64,000 nt of DNA from Paralithodes platypus (GCA_032716605.1 CM064552.1:15059180-15123179); one strand, 5' to 3'; numbered from the stretch's first letter, positions 33,393-43,122 are shown. The notes: generated by a model from the letters alone, not told the origin. Translations and numbers: made by a program.

Positions 33393-36002
33393 ATGGCTAA
33401 TGTCACCCCAGTTTTTGCCCTGTGCATTACCCCTACTTGCGCGGGTATCCCCATTTTTGCACATACCCTTTGCATAAGGTGTGTTAGATGTCTAGACCGT
33501 TCAAGGGGTCTCTGGGTTACAAGTAATTGTTCTTTTTGCTCCCAATTAACCAATAAAGTCCTGTGTGACAATGACAAGACCGCGGCGGTAGCGTTGAGAG
33601 AGGTCAGACAACAAATGTCGGCCTACACTACCATTGTCGCACATAAGTCACTTCAATGTGACAACGTCCCACTTTGGGATAAGTTGCTGTCAGAGCACCC
33701 TCCCCCTAAACGTACCTCTAGAGTAAGGGGTTTTAAGCCGACAGAGACTAGCCAGGATTCTGTATCGTCTGTGGAGACGTTTAAACGCCCGAGAGAGCCT
33801 ACTCCCCCGGCAGCCACCTCCTCGTCGCAGGCGAGATCGAGGTCAAGGTCTCCCCTCAGACAACGGTCTTCAAGTCGGGCCTCTTCCCCGGCTAGTAAGA
33901 AGTGCAAGACTGAAGCTTCCCCCAGGGACCATGGTGGTGATTCGTCCAAACCTAGGTCCAGTTCGCGGTCACACCGTAGCCATAAATCCTCCAAAAAGGA
34001 TTCCCATAAGAAGTCCTCTCGACATTCTTCTAAGTCTAGTGCATCTCATCGTACCTCTACACCTGACAATGTTTCTGTTACAGCCTCAGAGTATAGTGAA
34101 GCGCCTGTCCCTAAACAAGATTTACCTATTGATATTTTAACCCTAGAAATGGAGAGTTCAGGATATTCAATAATTGAGAATGTTTCAGACTCTCAAGAGA
34201 GTGTAGGCCAGAGCCTAGGTGTTTGGCGTTTTGCTCAGCCAGGGTCTGTCCATCCACGTCCGACTCATACGAGTCACACAGTAGCCGATGTCCACAGGGA
34301 CGCGGCGGCCCCATCCTCTATCCCTGATTTATCTTGGAAACAAGGTGCCCCTGCCTCGGCGGGGTCTTCTCAGGAGGATCGGGAGGGACAAGATGAAGTG
34401 TCATTAATTTCAGATAGGGAAGGACAAGGGTCAGGCTCAGGCCTGGACGCCGCCCATGATAATACTAATTCACCTGAAAGTTCTGCACCTAACCAGTTTG
34501 TTACAGCACAAGAAATTGATGGGTTACTTACTCATGCTCTATCAAAATTCTTTAATCAACAACGAGAAAACCCCACAATGGACTTGGGGGCTCCCTTGAC
34601 AGGTTCTGCGGTACGGCCTCTGATAACGTCAATCGATTTATCTAAGATTCCTAACCCTCCTACTTTGTCACCGGCAGGGAGCTCTAAGCCAGCTACGGCG
34701 GCATTCACTACGTCAAATGTCAGGGTCATTACGGATGTTAATCCACCCCCTCTAGACAAAGCGCCTCTTAGAAAGGTAGCTATGCCCCTGCTTTATGGGC
34801 CAGACGAGTCATGGGTCCCTTTGAACCCCTCTAAGCCAGAGCTTGCCCAGCCTACCTTGTCAGGGGAACTCCCGGTACCAAGTGAGTGGTTTATCCAGGG
34901 AAATAAGTCTAAGAAATTAAGGGCATTGGATGCCTTGGGTAAGGTTTTGGATGTAAATATCAAGGCTATACCTAGTTATTATTATCAGGATTATTTTGTT
35001 TATGCATCTAAGCCTGCTTTACCCCCTGCCTCAGCTTCAAAACTTTTTTCAGACTGGTCTAAGCTGGATGGGTTTAATGATATTAAGGCTCTGTTGGCTA
35101 TTACTCCTGAACTAGATTTACAGACCGTCACGGACGAGACAGCTAATCCAGTGTTGAAGGTGGGACAGTTAGGACCAGGACCTTGGGTGGATTGGGAGGT
35201 AGAGGCTCAGAACTTTGCAACCACTTTCACTTCTAAATCTTCCCACCAGATCCCTCAGGATACACATTCATGGTTCTCAATGCCGGTAGGTTCTGCCGGC
35301 GGAGTTCCGTCAGCTTTATTTTCCTTTTTAGCTGCCCCTAAGATTAATCTTTGTGAACTAAAGGAACCATTCATTACCCCTACCCCTTCTCACCTAGACA
35401 GAGAATTTAGGCTTAGGGGAAAAGCTTTCCGCCTGTTTTCACAGTACATAGTTTCTCAACAGGTGGCTAAGTCTTTACTCAGGTCTACTCAGGCAATCGC
35501 AGACGCGGATGCTCGAAGATCAGTTGAATTATCCCGGCGTCTGATTCTTCAGTCGTCAATTCAATCCTTAGGTGACATACGCACAGCCTTACTTGAGGCG
35601 GTGCGAGCACGACAGGATCTTAGAATGTCATTAGTTCGCAAGCTGCCTGATCGCATTGCTAACCAGGTGGTTATGTCCCCAGTACTTACACCTTCTTTAA
35701 TGTCCCCTGATGTATGGCGAACAGTGTTTAACATGGCACAGGCCGTGAAGCACAGTCCCGCACAGGCTAAGAAACCCGCATTTAACTTCCCCAAACCTAA
35801 GCCTCCTACTAAAGCTCAGCCAGGGGGTTCTAAGCCGTTTCTTCCGCCTAAGTCCTCCCAATCCCCCCTGGGTCAGTTCAGGCATAGACAGAGAGGGTTT
35901 TCAGGACAGAGGGGACGCGGCCAGTATAAGCCGGGTCAGGGCCAGTCTTCGGCCCACACCAGCCAGCCGGCGAAGCGGCCAACACCACCAAAACCACCAT
36001 AA
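33393..36002 (+). CDS. DIRS ORF1 (GAG-like protein), 869 aa
   Basis: Probably the nucleocapsid-like protein of the DIRS particle. The ATG at 33393 is the first in frame and follows the leader. Residues about 10-50 hold closely spaced cysteines (CITPTC, CIRCVRC, CSFC), a possible zinc ribbon. About 130-235 is rich in Ser/Arg/Lys and likely disordered and RNA-binding. The central 480-760 region is the folded GAG-like part. The C-terminus is basic with GQRGRGQ and Pro/Lys-rich tails. Stop TAA at 36000. It lies 26 bp before the start of the next open frame. No homologue can be named precisely from sequence alone; position and composition support the call. Confidence 0.85.
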   Translation: MANVTPVFALCITPTCAGIPIFAHTLCIRCVRCLDRSRGLWVTSNCSFCSQLTNKVLCDNDKTAAVALREVRQQMSAYTTIVAHKSLQCDNVPLWDKLLSEHPPPKRTSRVRGFKPTETSQDSVSSVETFKRPREPTPPAATSSSQARSRSRSPLRQRSSSRASSPASKKCKTEASPRDHGGDSSKPRSSSRSHRSHKSSKKDSHKKSSRHSSKSSASHRTSTPDNVSVTASEYSEAPVPKQDLPIDILTLEMESSGYSIIENVSDSQESVGQSLGVWRFAQPGSVHPRPTHTSHTVADVHRDAAAPSSIPDLSWKQGAPASAGSSQEDREGQDEVSLISDREGQGSGSGLDAAHDNTNSPESSAPNQFVTAQEIDGLLTHALSKFFNQQRENPTMDLGAPLTGSAVRPLITSIDLSKIPNPPTLSPAGSSKPATAAFTTSNVRVITDVNPPPLDKAPLRKVAMPLLYGPDESWVPLNPSKPELAQPTLSGELPVPSEWFIQGNKSKKLRALDALGKVLDVNIKAIPSYYYQDYFVYASKPALPPASASKLFSDWSKLDGFNDIKALLAITPELDLQTVTDETANPVLKVGQLGPGPWVDWEVEAQNFATTFTSKSSHQIPQDTHSWFSMPVGSAGGVPSALFSFLAAPKINLCELKEPFITPTPSHLDREFRLRGKAFRLFSQYIVSQQVAKSLLRSTQAIADADARRSVELSRRLILQSSIQSLGDIRTALLEAVRARQDLRMSLVRKLPDRIANQVVMSPVLTPSLMSPDVWRTVFNMAQAVKHSPAQAKKPAFNFPKPKPPTKAQPGGSKPFLPPKSSQSPLGQFRHRQRGFSGQRGRGQYKPGQGQSSAHTSQPAKRPTPPKPP

Positions 36003-36028
36003 AAAAACTAAGGTCTTTCTCACTCCCA

Positions 36029-37933
36029 GTGCCTACCTTAGAGCCGGAGGAACCGAGGGAAGTACAGCCGGCGAACCCTTGTCTGCTAACTGGGTCGTTC
36101 CGAACGTGTCACCAAGCATGGCCGTTAAAAACATGGGCACGGATGGTGGCACGCAAAGGCATCACTTGGCAGTGGCTCCGGCGACCTCGCTTACGTCAGC
36201 CGACAACGGCAAATTGTGTTTCATTAGAGGTGGAGCTGCTGGTCCAGGAGATGATTGCCAAGAATGTCATCATCCCGGTACCCCCAGATTACCCTGTATT
36301 CACGTCAAAACTGTTTTTGGTTCCCAAACGGGACAGTGTTCAGATGAGGCCGGTCGTAGACCTGTCGTATCTGAATCTTCACATTTACAACGAGTCTTTC
36401 AGAATGTTAACAGTTCATCAAATCAGGCTAACACTTCCGCCGGGTGGCTGGATGTGTTCCCTAGACCTGACAGACGCCTATTGGCACGTGTCGGTCAACA
36501 AAAGATTTCAAAGGTTTCTGGCCTTGAGGATCAGGCACCAAAATTTTGTTTTTCAAAGGATGCCGTTCGGTTTGAACCTAGCACCTCGATTATTCACAAA
36601 ATTAGTCAGGCAAGCCCTGATGCCATTGTTAAAACAGGGAATCAGAGTGTTGTGGTATCTAGACGACTGGCTGGTGGTGGCAGAGACACAACAATTATGC
36701 ATAAAACATGTCAATATCATTTTAAATCATGTCAAAACTCTAGGCTTCAAGGTAAATCTGGTAAAGTCAAACCTTGTTCCCTCAAGAGTAATTCAGTGGA
36801 TAGGGCTGGTCTGGGACACCGCCGCTCTCACTCTGAGTCAGAGTGTGGACAATCGCAACAGGTTTCGCAGGAAACTGTTCAGGTTTCTTCACAGTCTGAC
36901 TACGACACGAAGAGTCTGGGAGTCTCTGGTCGGCTCTCTCAACTGGATTCAGCTAACTGTCAAGTTGGGCCGGTTGAAAGTAAAACGATTAATATTGGAG
37001 GGCAACAAATATTTCCCACTCTTACCGGCGGGAAAATTATGGCCCATACCAAAATTAATCCACACCTTACTAGCGGTCTGGGCGAAGAGGGAAACATTGC
37101 ACTCAATCATGTCATGGACCTCTCCTCCTCCAACGGTATGGGTAGACACGGATGCGTCAGGCACCATAGGGTGGGGATTTCAGTCAAATCAGGGGCACCA
37201 GGGTCAGGGACTTTGGTCCCACTTAGAAATCGCTCACATAAATGTCAAAGAGTTACTAGTCCCATTGTATTTCCTTCAGGCTCACGGCTCGGCGTTACGG
37301 GGCAAGTCAGTGGCCTTCAGAATGGACAATCTGAATGCAGTTCACTGTATTCAGAAACAAGGGTCAACGAGGTCAAGGAAGTTGCTACTCGTGTCGGAAG
37401 AGATTTTTGTCCTAGCCACCAGTCTAGATATTTATCTTCACGCATCTTATCTCCCAGGCGTAGCGAACGTCTGGGCAGACGCTCTGTCCCGGAGACAGAG
37501 CACGACAGTAGAATGGGAGCTCAAGCAACCCATTTTCGACCTAATGATTGCGGAGCTCTCCCATCCACAAGTGGATCTTTTTGCGTCCGAGGAGACTCAC
37601 AAGCTCCCTCTATACCTCACCCGCCGGACGATAACGCCGGCAGGGGGGCCAGACGCCCTAGTGACAGACTGGAACAGATGGAGCTCCATCTATCTGTTTC
37701 CACCGCCAGATGCGTCACTAATGTGCCACGTAGTGAACAAACTACGAGTTTATCGAGGCTTAGTCTCGCTAATCGCGCCCCTGTGGCCGGCGCAGGTGTG
37801 GTGCCAGCAGTTAATAATGTGGTGCCCGGACCCGGTATCGCTCCCGGTCAGGTACTTCCACTTAGACACGATTGGCAACCTAGAGACCTCGCTGACTTTT
37901 GCATTATGGACATTCAGGAGGCCAAGTGGCTAG
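36029..37933 (+). CDS. DIRS reverse transcriptase / RNase H, about 634 codons
   Basis: Copies element RNA into DNA. RT motifs appear in order: MRPVVDLSYLN (about residue 110), SLDLTDAYWHV (motif A), FQRMPFGLNLAP (motif B) and the catalytic WYLDDWLV (about residue 209). RNase H follows with VDTDASG (about 371), NVKELL, RMDNLNAV (about 431) and NVWADALSR. The tail (VDLFASEE, LWPAQVW) is the conserved post-RNase H segment of DIRS elements. The first codon of the open frame is GTG, so the true start is unknown; frameshifting or a downstream ATG are options. It overlaps the recombinase frame along its whole length. Confidence 0.93.
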   Translation: MPTLEPEEPREVQPANPCLLTGSFRTCHQAWPLKTWARMVARKGITWQWLRRPRLRQPTTANCVSLEVELLVQEMIAKNVIIPVPPDYPVFTSKLFLVPKRDSVQMRPVVDLSYLNLHIYNESFRMLTVHQIRLTLPPGGWMCSLDLTDAYWHVSVNKRFQRFLALRIRHQNFVFQRMPFGLNLAPRLFTKLVRQALMPLLKQGIRVLWYLDDWLVVAETQQLCIKHVNIILNHVKTLGFKVNLVKSNLVPSRVIQWIGLVWDTAALTLSQSVDNRNRFRRKLFRFLHSLTTTRRVWESLVGSLNWIQLTVKLGRLKVKRLILEGNKYFPLLPAGKLWPIPKLIHTLLAVWAKRETLHSIMSWTSPPPTVWVDTDASGTIGWGFQSNQGHQGQGLWSHLEIAHINVKELLVPLYFLQAHGSALRGKSVAFRMDNLNAVHCIQKQGSTRSRKLLLVSEEIFVLATSLDIYLHASYLPGVANVWADALSRRQSTTVEWELKQPIFDLMIAELSHPQVDLFASEETHKLPLYLTRRTITPAGGPDALVTDWNRWSSIYLFPPPDASLMCHVVNKLRVYRGLVSLIAPLWPAQVWCQQLIMWCPDPVSLPVRYFHLDTIGNLETSLTFALWTFRRPSG

Positions 37934-38886
37934 CACCATACGGTAGGGATGTGACCAATAAATTGCTCAATCAATATACTCAGTCTACTAAGCGACAATA
38001 TCAATCTCATTGGAAAGCTTTTACTTCTTGGATTGTTAGAACGGAACAAACTGTACCCTCAGTGGCATTGGTTTTTAATTACTTGAACTATCTGTTTGAG
38101 CAGAAACGTTTATCTGTGGTTACTCTGAAGAATCACTTAACTGCGATTAGAGTGCCCTTTTTCGACCTTACAGGTCTATCCATACCGGTGGCGGAGGAAA
38201 CAGGATTTATGAGAGCGTGTTTTAAACTCCGCCCACCTCCCCGTCAGCTCATGCCTACTTGGTCTCTGGACAAAGCTTTGTCTTTACTTCATTCTCGTCT
38301 GTATCAAAATACTGCAGACTTTGCTTTAATCTTAAAGAAGGCAGTTTTCCTTTTGGCTTTGGCCACCGGAAACAGAGTGTCTGAGCTGGCGGCGATGAGC
38401 AACACACCTAATTGTCTTAGGTTTGGTAGACTTAATGATTCCATTTCCATTGCACCCTCCCCGGCGTTTGTAGCCAAGAATGAGCATAGTGCACACGTGT
38501 TTTCTGAATTCACGGTGCCGGCGTTAAAAAGGGGAAAGGTGCATCATAATTTATGTCCAGTGCAAGCTCTAACCAAATATTTAAGAATAGCTCCTCATAA
38601 CCCCCAAGGTGCTTTATGGGTAGCGAGTACGGGTAAACGCTTACTTAAACGGCGATTAGCCTCTCTTCTGGTAGAAGTCATTAAAGAGAGTAATCCCGGC
38701 GTTGTGGGTAGGGCCCACGATTTACGCAAGTGGGCGGCCTCTTTACGTTTCCTGAAAAACTTTTCAGTTGAAGATATTGCGTCCACACAGTTGTGGGCGT
38801 CTAATCATACGTTTCTCTCTAGATACTTGTCAGTTGCTCTAGACAAACCTTCCTTACCATGTATAGCTTTAAGGCAGAGGGTCTAG
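36118..38886 (+). CDS. DIRS tyrosine recombinase (C-terminal domain of a long overlapping frame)
   Basis: The domain at about 37900-38886 is a tyrosine recombinase, which integrates the circular DNA copy. It has an N-terminal SAM-like part (TKRQYQSHWKAF) and the catalytic set: Arg in GNRVSEL (about residue 764 counted from 36079), AHDLRK (about 880), SNHTF (about 908) and the Tyr in SRYLSV (about 915). The frame is open without a stop from 36079, through all of the RT/RNase H region, so its start is uncertain. ATG 36118 is the first ATG, but a start near 37850 or translational coupling is as likely. The N-terminal 600 residues have no recognisable domain. Confidence 0.9.
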   Translation: MAVKNMGTDGGTQRHHLAVAPATSLTSADNGKLCFIRGGAAGPGDDCQECHHPGTPRLPCIHVKTVFGSQTGQCSDEAGRRPVVSESSHLQRVFQNVNSSSNQANTSAGWLDVFPRPDRRLLARVGQQKISKVSGLEDQAPKFCFSKDAVRFEPSTSIIHKISQASPDAIVKTGNQSVVVSRRLAGGGRDTTIMHKTCQYHFKSCQNSRLQGKSGKVKPCSLKSNSVDRAGLGHRRSHSESECGQSQQVSQETVQVSSQSDYDTKSLGVSGRLSQLDSANCQVGPVESKTINIGGQQIFPTLTGGKIMAHTKINPHLTSGLGEEGNIALNHVMDLSSSNGMGRHGCVRHHRVGISVKSGAPGSGTLVPLRNRSHKCQRVTSPIVFPSGSRLGVTGQVSGLQNGQSECSSLYSETRVNEVKEVATRVGRDFCPSHQSRYLSSRILSPRRSERLGRRSVPETEHDSRMGAQATHFRPNDCGALPSTSGSFCVRGDSQAPSIPHPPDDNAGRGARRPSDRLEQMELHLSVSTARCVTNVPRSEQTTSLSRLSLANRAPVAGAGVVPAVNNVVPGPGIAPGQVLPLRHDWQPRDLADFCIMDIQEAKWLAPYGRDVTNKLLNQYTQSTKRQYQSHWKAFTSWIVRTEQTVPSVALVFNYLNYLFEQKRLSVVTLKNHLTAIRVPFFDLTGLSIPVAEETGFMRACFKLRPPPRQLMPTWSLDKALSLLHSRLYQNTADFALILKKAVFLLALATGNRVSELAAMSNTPNCLRFGRLNDSISIAPSPAFVAKNEHSAHVFSEFTVPALKRGKVHHNLCPVQALTKYLRIAPHNPQGALWVASTGKRLLKRRLASLLVEVIKESNPGVVGRAHDLRKWAASLRFLKNFSVEDIASTQLWASNHTFLSRYLSVALDKPSLPCIALRQRV

Positions 38887-38923
38887 GTGGCCCTGCAGTC
38901 ACTTATGTTTATTTTCAAGGAAA

Positions 38924-38941
38924 GGGGGGGGGGGGGGGGGG
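38924..38941. repeat. Poly-G run (18 G)
   Basis: Homopolymer in the DIRS 3' non-coding region, 37 bases after the recombinase stop. Its length may be a sequencing error. Confidence 0.9.
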
Positions 38942-39454
38942 TGCAGTCAGTTGACATAGGACACCCTAGACCCCGCCGGAGTATGAGAACTGTGATACAA
39001 TTTAAGGTGGAAATGTGATATGAAAATTTCTCTGAGAGAATTTGTGCTAGTACAAAGTTTAGTACAAAACAACAGTGTTGTTATAGTAGTTTTAGCTGCG
39101 AAAGCAATGTAACATTAGTTCAATGGAGTTCATTAGCAATTGATCTCCACATGTATTTTGGGGTTTATGATGTGCACATATAAACTTATAACTTATTATT
39201 TGTCACCACTCGTTGAGTGGGGTGCCTTTTGTAACTACAGATCTGTGTTCAGAATCTTCAGGGTTACCTATTTTTGTCAGGCAGGCTTCTTTGAAGCACG
39301 CACCTGCCTGAACCCCCTTTTTCTTGTATATTTCCGGCCTACGCCGTATTAAATACATTTTTCAAAAGTAAGAATACTATGTGGTTGTTTTTATTATCTG
39401 CTTTTCTAGAGTTATGATATGATTACGAATGTCCCCCTCCAGTCTTAGATATCA

Positions 39455-39561
39455 GGCATGTTCGTCAATGATGGAGGGGCCACTAATAAATTATAGGTTT
39501 GACTCCTGTAAGGAGATTAGGAAAACCTAATATTTAGTAGTGGCCCCGTAATCATTGACGA
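39455..39561 (-). repeat. DIRS internal complementary region (ICR)
   Basis: The first part (39455-39491, GGCATGTTCGTCAATGATGG onward) is the complement of the left terminus 31290-31326. The second part (39492-39561, TATAGGTTTGACTCCTGTAA onward) is the complement of the right terminus 39913-39982. Together they form the complement of the circle junction, the template thought to join the ends of DIRS DNA during circularisation. It also fixes both element boundaries to within a base or two. Confidence 0.95.
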
Positions 39562-39633
39562 CTGGGGCCCTCCCGACCGTCCCCTTCCCATTCGTTGATG
39601 TATTAAGGATTTTGGTTTACTTGCTATGTCAGT

Positions 39634-39982
39634 GAAGGAGGAATGACGCCTGGATCAGCGTCTGGTCAGAAATCCACACAAGTACATCCACGATATGATG
39701 GAAAGCTTATTGGATAGTTATTCTTATTTTCTTTTTGTTTTTATTTTTTACGAAGTTTTTTCGTAGTGAGAACCCAATTCATAATGACTGAAGCCATGAG
39801 TGAGGTCGCGTGCGCTCATGATGAAGGCTCCTCAGTTTTTAAATGCTCTGCGCGGTAGATTCAAACTACGGCGGATTAGTGTTTGAAGAGGATGCCTTAT
39901 GTAATAGGCATGTTCGTCAATGATTACGGGGCCACTACTAAATATTAGGTTTTCCTAATCTCCTTACAGGAGTCAAACCTAT
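39634..39982 (-). repeat. DIRS right inverted terminal repeat
   Basis: Complement of the left repeat up to the GGGGCCACT block, then about 45 bp unique to this end (ATTAGGTTTTCCTAATCTCC ... AAACCTATA). That right-end extension is the part represented in the second half of the ICR. Confidence 0.95.
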
Positions 39983-40479
39983 AATGTATACGAGTGAGTG
40001 ACTAGCAAGGCCCTGGATTCACCGTGGGAGCACGGAGAGTCGGAGATGGTTTTGGGTGCTCTCGACCTGCCCGCTGAAATGTCCCTTGATCATCACTCAT
40101 CCCTCTCGTTCACCACTGTTCCGAGTCTCTCTACAACAGAGTAAGCTTGCAAGTGCCGATCGATAACAAGAGGAAGTAGGGAGGAGAAATTCCACCCTCC
40201 CTTCCTCCTGACTCACTTATACCGGACCTTATAGATTTACTTGTGCTATTCTTCCCCTAAACATAATATATCAGAGTCCTAATACTTCACATATGCCTTG
40301 TGGTGTAATAATTTTGCTTTATACAGGATATATAAGGGATATTACTGTACATAATTCCTTCCCTTCCACCTCCCGCGCGGGCCTCTCTCCCATTCACTTC
40401 CGCGCCCTCAGCTATCGTGCCTATGCGCGCCAGATGATTCAATTAATAACCACAACCACACCACATACTTTTTTGGCAG
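39983..40479. other. No feature recognised
   Basis: Right flank of the DIRS element; GC content is mixed and no exon or TE terminus is evident. Confidence 0.5.
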
Positions 40480-40735
40480 ACAAATATATTTTAAAATGTA
40501 AAACTTGCAACCTAAATAAACCAAAAATGGGACGATACAAGATAAGGGTAAAATAACTTATCAAAATTGCTATGTGGAAATAACACTTACTAAAATAAAT
40601 TTGTGAAATAAAAGAACACAATCCACTACATTACTAGATGAGCAAGTTAATCTGTTTTCCAAGCAAACTAATCGCACACATAACAACGCACTATCGTCAC
40701 ATTGAAGGAATTAGTCAATTTGGGAAGTCCGGGAC
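40480..40735 (+). repeat. Dispersed repeat family R, copy 2
   Basis: Parallels the complement of 25300-25545 over its full length, sharing AAATGTAAAACTTGCAA, AAATAAAAGAACACAATC, ATGAGCAAGTTAATCTGTTT and ACAACGCACTATCGTCAC. Confidence 0.85.
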
Positions 40736-41493
40736 GTTCTGGTAAATTTGACTAAACTCTGCATTAGTGGATGCAGATAGCTATTTTCAACACATTGATA
40801 TGATTTTCGTTCAATTCTGAAAAACTCATCAACTTGCATCAGGGGTGGATAGGTCCTAGGGGGGTGGTGCTGCTGAAAGGCTAACTGGTAGTACCAAAAA
40901 CCTAGCTGGAATGCCAGAAGCCACCATGCTGAATATCCGCGAGAATTGAGCAGTGAAGAGCTCGGTATACCTCTGACTTTGCAAGCAGATGGGTGTGTGT
41001 CGCAAGCACTACTTCCTTGTTTGATTGTAAATGATAAAAAACATCTAAGATCGAGATTGTGATGACTACGTGTAGGCCAGAACACAAATTTTATACCACA
41101 TACTATTTTTCCATAACCCTTTGTTTAGAGTGAATTAGAGCAAGTGAAAATACACGAAACATTGTGAAAATGACTGATCGCGGGTCAGGAAAACTCCCGC
41201 TTGAAACACACTTCTTCATACCACCAGCGTCGAGTCAACAGACAACCTTGGAATGAGAACTGTTTCTACACTAACTTATAATACAGTAAACAATATAGAT
41301 GTTTTGTTTTTTCGCAATAAAAAATTAAACTATAGATTTACAGCCACTGCAAATACATTAAGAAAGCCCACTGGCAGTGATACATCTATTATAAACAACC
41401 CGTTCTTTGAGTTAAAATCCCTTGTACACAGTATTATATTTTTTCACCAACCAACTTCACTTCTAAACTCAATTAATTAAATCAACTTATACA
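40736..41493. other. No feature recognised
   Basis: AT-rich DNA downstream of the last SLC22 coding exon. It could include the transporter's 3' flank, but no firm polyadenylation context was identified. Frames on the minus strand (40711-41085) lack motifs. Confidence 0.4.
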
Positions 41494-41580
41494 TGTGGCA
41501 CTCCAAGGACTCGAACCTAGGATACTCACACCGAAATTCTGGCACTTATGCATTACGCTATCCCTATGTTGTGGCCAATT
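41494..41580 (-). repeat. tRNA-derived SINE head, copy A
   Basis: The minus strand carries TAGCGTAATGCATAAG (A-box-like), CAGAATTTCGGTGTGAGTAT and CTAGGTTCGAGTCC (B box GGTTCGAGTCC), ending GGAGTGCCA. The layout matches copies at 28118-28200 (same strand) and 21975-22024 (plus strand). The anticodon stem is weak, so a SINE is preferred over a working tRNA. Confidence 0.65.
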
Positions 41581-41708
41581 ACAGCTACTGTTGTTGCCTA
41601 ATATTATATTTTTGTATTCCACAAAGAGTATAATTATAACAAATTCTGAATTAAACGAGAAAAGAAGTACTGTATGTGCCACTTTGCAATACAACTATTA
41701 CGGTAATT

Positions 41709-41825
41709 TCAATTCTTCTGTGGCATTTTCTTGTTCGTAGTCTCTGGTAGAATGAGCACAAGAAGAGCGGCCACCACTGCTACTAAGCTGAACACGGCAG
41801 AGGGGCCCCACATCACCAACCCACC
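41709..41825 (-). CDS. SLC22-type transporter, terminal coding exon
   Basis: Encodes the last membrane helix and the C-terminus of an organic cation/carnitine transporter-like protein in the plasma membrane. The acceptor TTATTGTCAG precedes the exon; the exon is in phase 0, matching the phase-0 end of the previous exon. It reads GGLVMWGPSAVFS, a hydrophobic stretch and LILPETTNKKMP, then TGA at 41709-41711. LPET followed by a basic residue after the last helix is the hallmark end of SLC22 proteins (usually LPET-x-x-x-LP). The C-terminus is short (eight residues after the motif). The gene runs right to left. Confidence 0.8.
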   Translation of the reverse strand, partial: GGLVMWGPSAVFSLVAVVAALLVLILPETTNKKMPQKN

Positions 41826-42005
41826 CTGACAATAAATAAATTAATAAGAGAGATGTCCTTAGGTAGCTATAAGATAGATGTAGTGTAGGGGATATACGTA
41901 GTGCAGGGAGTATAAGTTATAGTGAGAGATGTAGTGAAGGGCATAAAGGTGTAAAATAAACAAATAGGGATGTAGGGAAGAAGGGTTTTTTTCTTATGTT
42001 CTTAA

Positions 42006-42433
42006 CCCACTGAGCACCAGGCAATATAATAATTATAAATGTACACTCCAGGACCCGCAGGTTGTCAAAACAAATATTTTCCAGAAAACACCTGGAATGG
42101 GTTAGAAATGAAGCAAAAACCAAAAAAAAAACGATCCCCTAGGTCATTAAGGGGTCCTACGGGGCACCCGAAAGTCGGAATTAACATGGGAAAATGGGTA
42201 GGCAAAAACATGCAAAAACACGTTTTTGTACGCTATCGCACACGCTGCTGGACTTTGAGGGTTTTTAACCATTGTCATTGTTGCGTAGGGTACTTACGCA
42301 GTTCCCATACAATTCTAAGCCCTCTAGGTGCTATAGGACCAGAGTAATTAACCGCGACGCACCCTATGCGGCACTGGGGTTTAGTGTTACATACATTGCC
42401 GACGCATAACGTGCGTCGCTGGTACTCAAGGGG
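42006..42433 (-). mobile_element. TTAA-targeting MITE, family P1, divergent copy (428 bp)
   Basis: TTAA at 42002-42005 and 42434-42437. The ends are CCCACTGAGCACCAGG and, complemented, CCCCTTGAGTACCAGCGACG. The interior parallels 58998-59435: GGGTTAGAAATGAAG, CAGTTCCCATACAAT, TTACATACATTGCCGACGC. It is the most diverged of three copies. Confidence 0.85.
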
Positions 42434-43122
42434 TTAAATAAACAAAATAAAATACTTTAATAAATAAATACATAAACAATGCTATATCTCATGTCACACG
42501 TCCAGTTAGGTGGATCTTTCATTCATTCTCTCATTATCTATATTTTTCACTTCAAGAGGGAGTTTCTTGAAGGCAGTAACCTCAGTGTACAGTATATGTT
42601 GTGATTTTGCCACACAACACTGCGTCTAAAACTTCTTAGATCAGGAAATTCATAAACATACTAAACTACTATTACTGTATATAAAAAAGTATAACACATG
42701 ATGCACAGTGAAACGGATTTCCAGGAAAAAATTAGACAAACTTAGTGAATCATCAGACAAGGAAGACAGGAATAGGAGGGAGGCACTGCAAGAAGAACAG
42801 TCTCCTGAAGTTTTAGTAAAATCATAACCTTATATGCAGACAACGTTTTGGTCAGTGCTTGGAAGTTTCACAGAAGTAACAATAACTCAAGACTGGAGCC
42901 CACTGCTACCCCATCTTGTTGAAGAACCACGCCAGGAAGGCTGACAAAGACAGATCATAAAATGATATAGTCAACAGATTGTTGAGGCCAGGACTGTGCC
43001 AGCCCCTGGACTCATTTAGGTTGACAAGAGGGTTGCAAGGAATTGGGGCCCAAGAAATACATTGACGACATATTGGCAGAGGAGGCCAATACAAAAGAGG
43101 TGAAGCAGCCAACCAAGAGGGC

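Larger units (their letters stand above)
31290..39982 (+). mobile_element. Full-length DIRS retrotransposon with intact frames
   Basis: About 8.7 kb. It has inverted terminal repeats (31290-31599, 39634-39982), a 2-kb leader, GAG-like ORF1, overlapping RT/RNase H and tyrosine recombinase frames, and an internal complementary region (39455-39561) carrying the joined complements of the two ends. This is the defining DIRS architecture. DIRS elements integrate through a circular intermediate with a tyrosine recombinase and make no target duplication; none is seen here. No disabling stops were found in the three ORFs, so the copy is probably young. No methyltransferase domain was recognised. Confidence 0.96.

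Noticed and set aside
33653..33994. Minus-strand 113-codon frame opposite DIRS ORF1
   Set aside because: Shadow of the Ser/Arg-rich coding sequence on the plus strand.
36079..37850. N-terminal 600 codons of the long recombinase frame as a separate new protein
   Set aside because: It overlaps the well-supported RT/RNase H gene in another frame and shows no domain. Listed as a finding, not as a gene.
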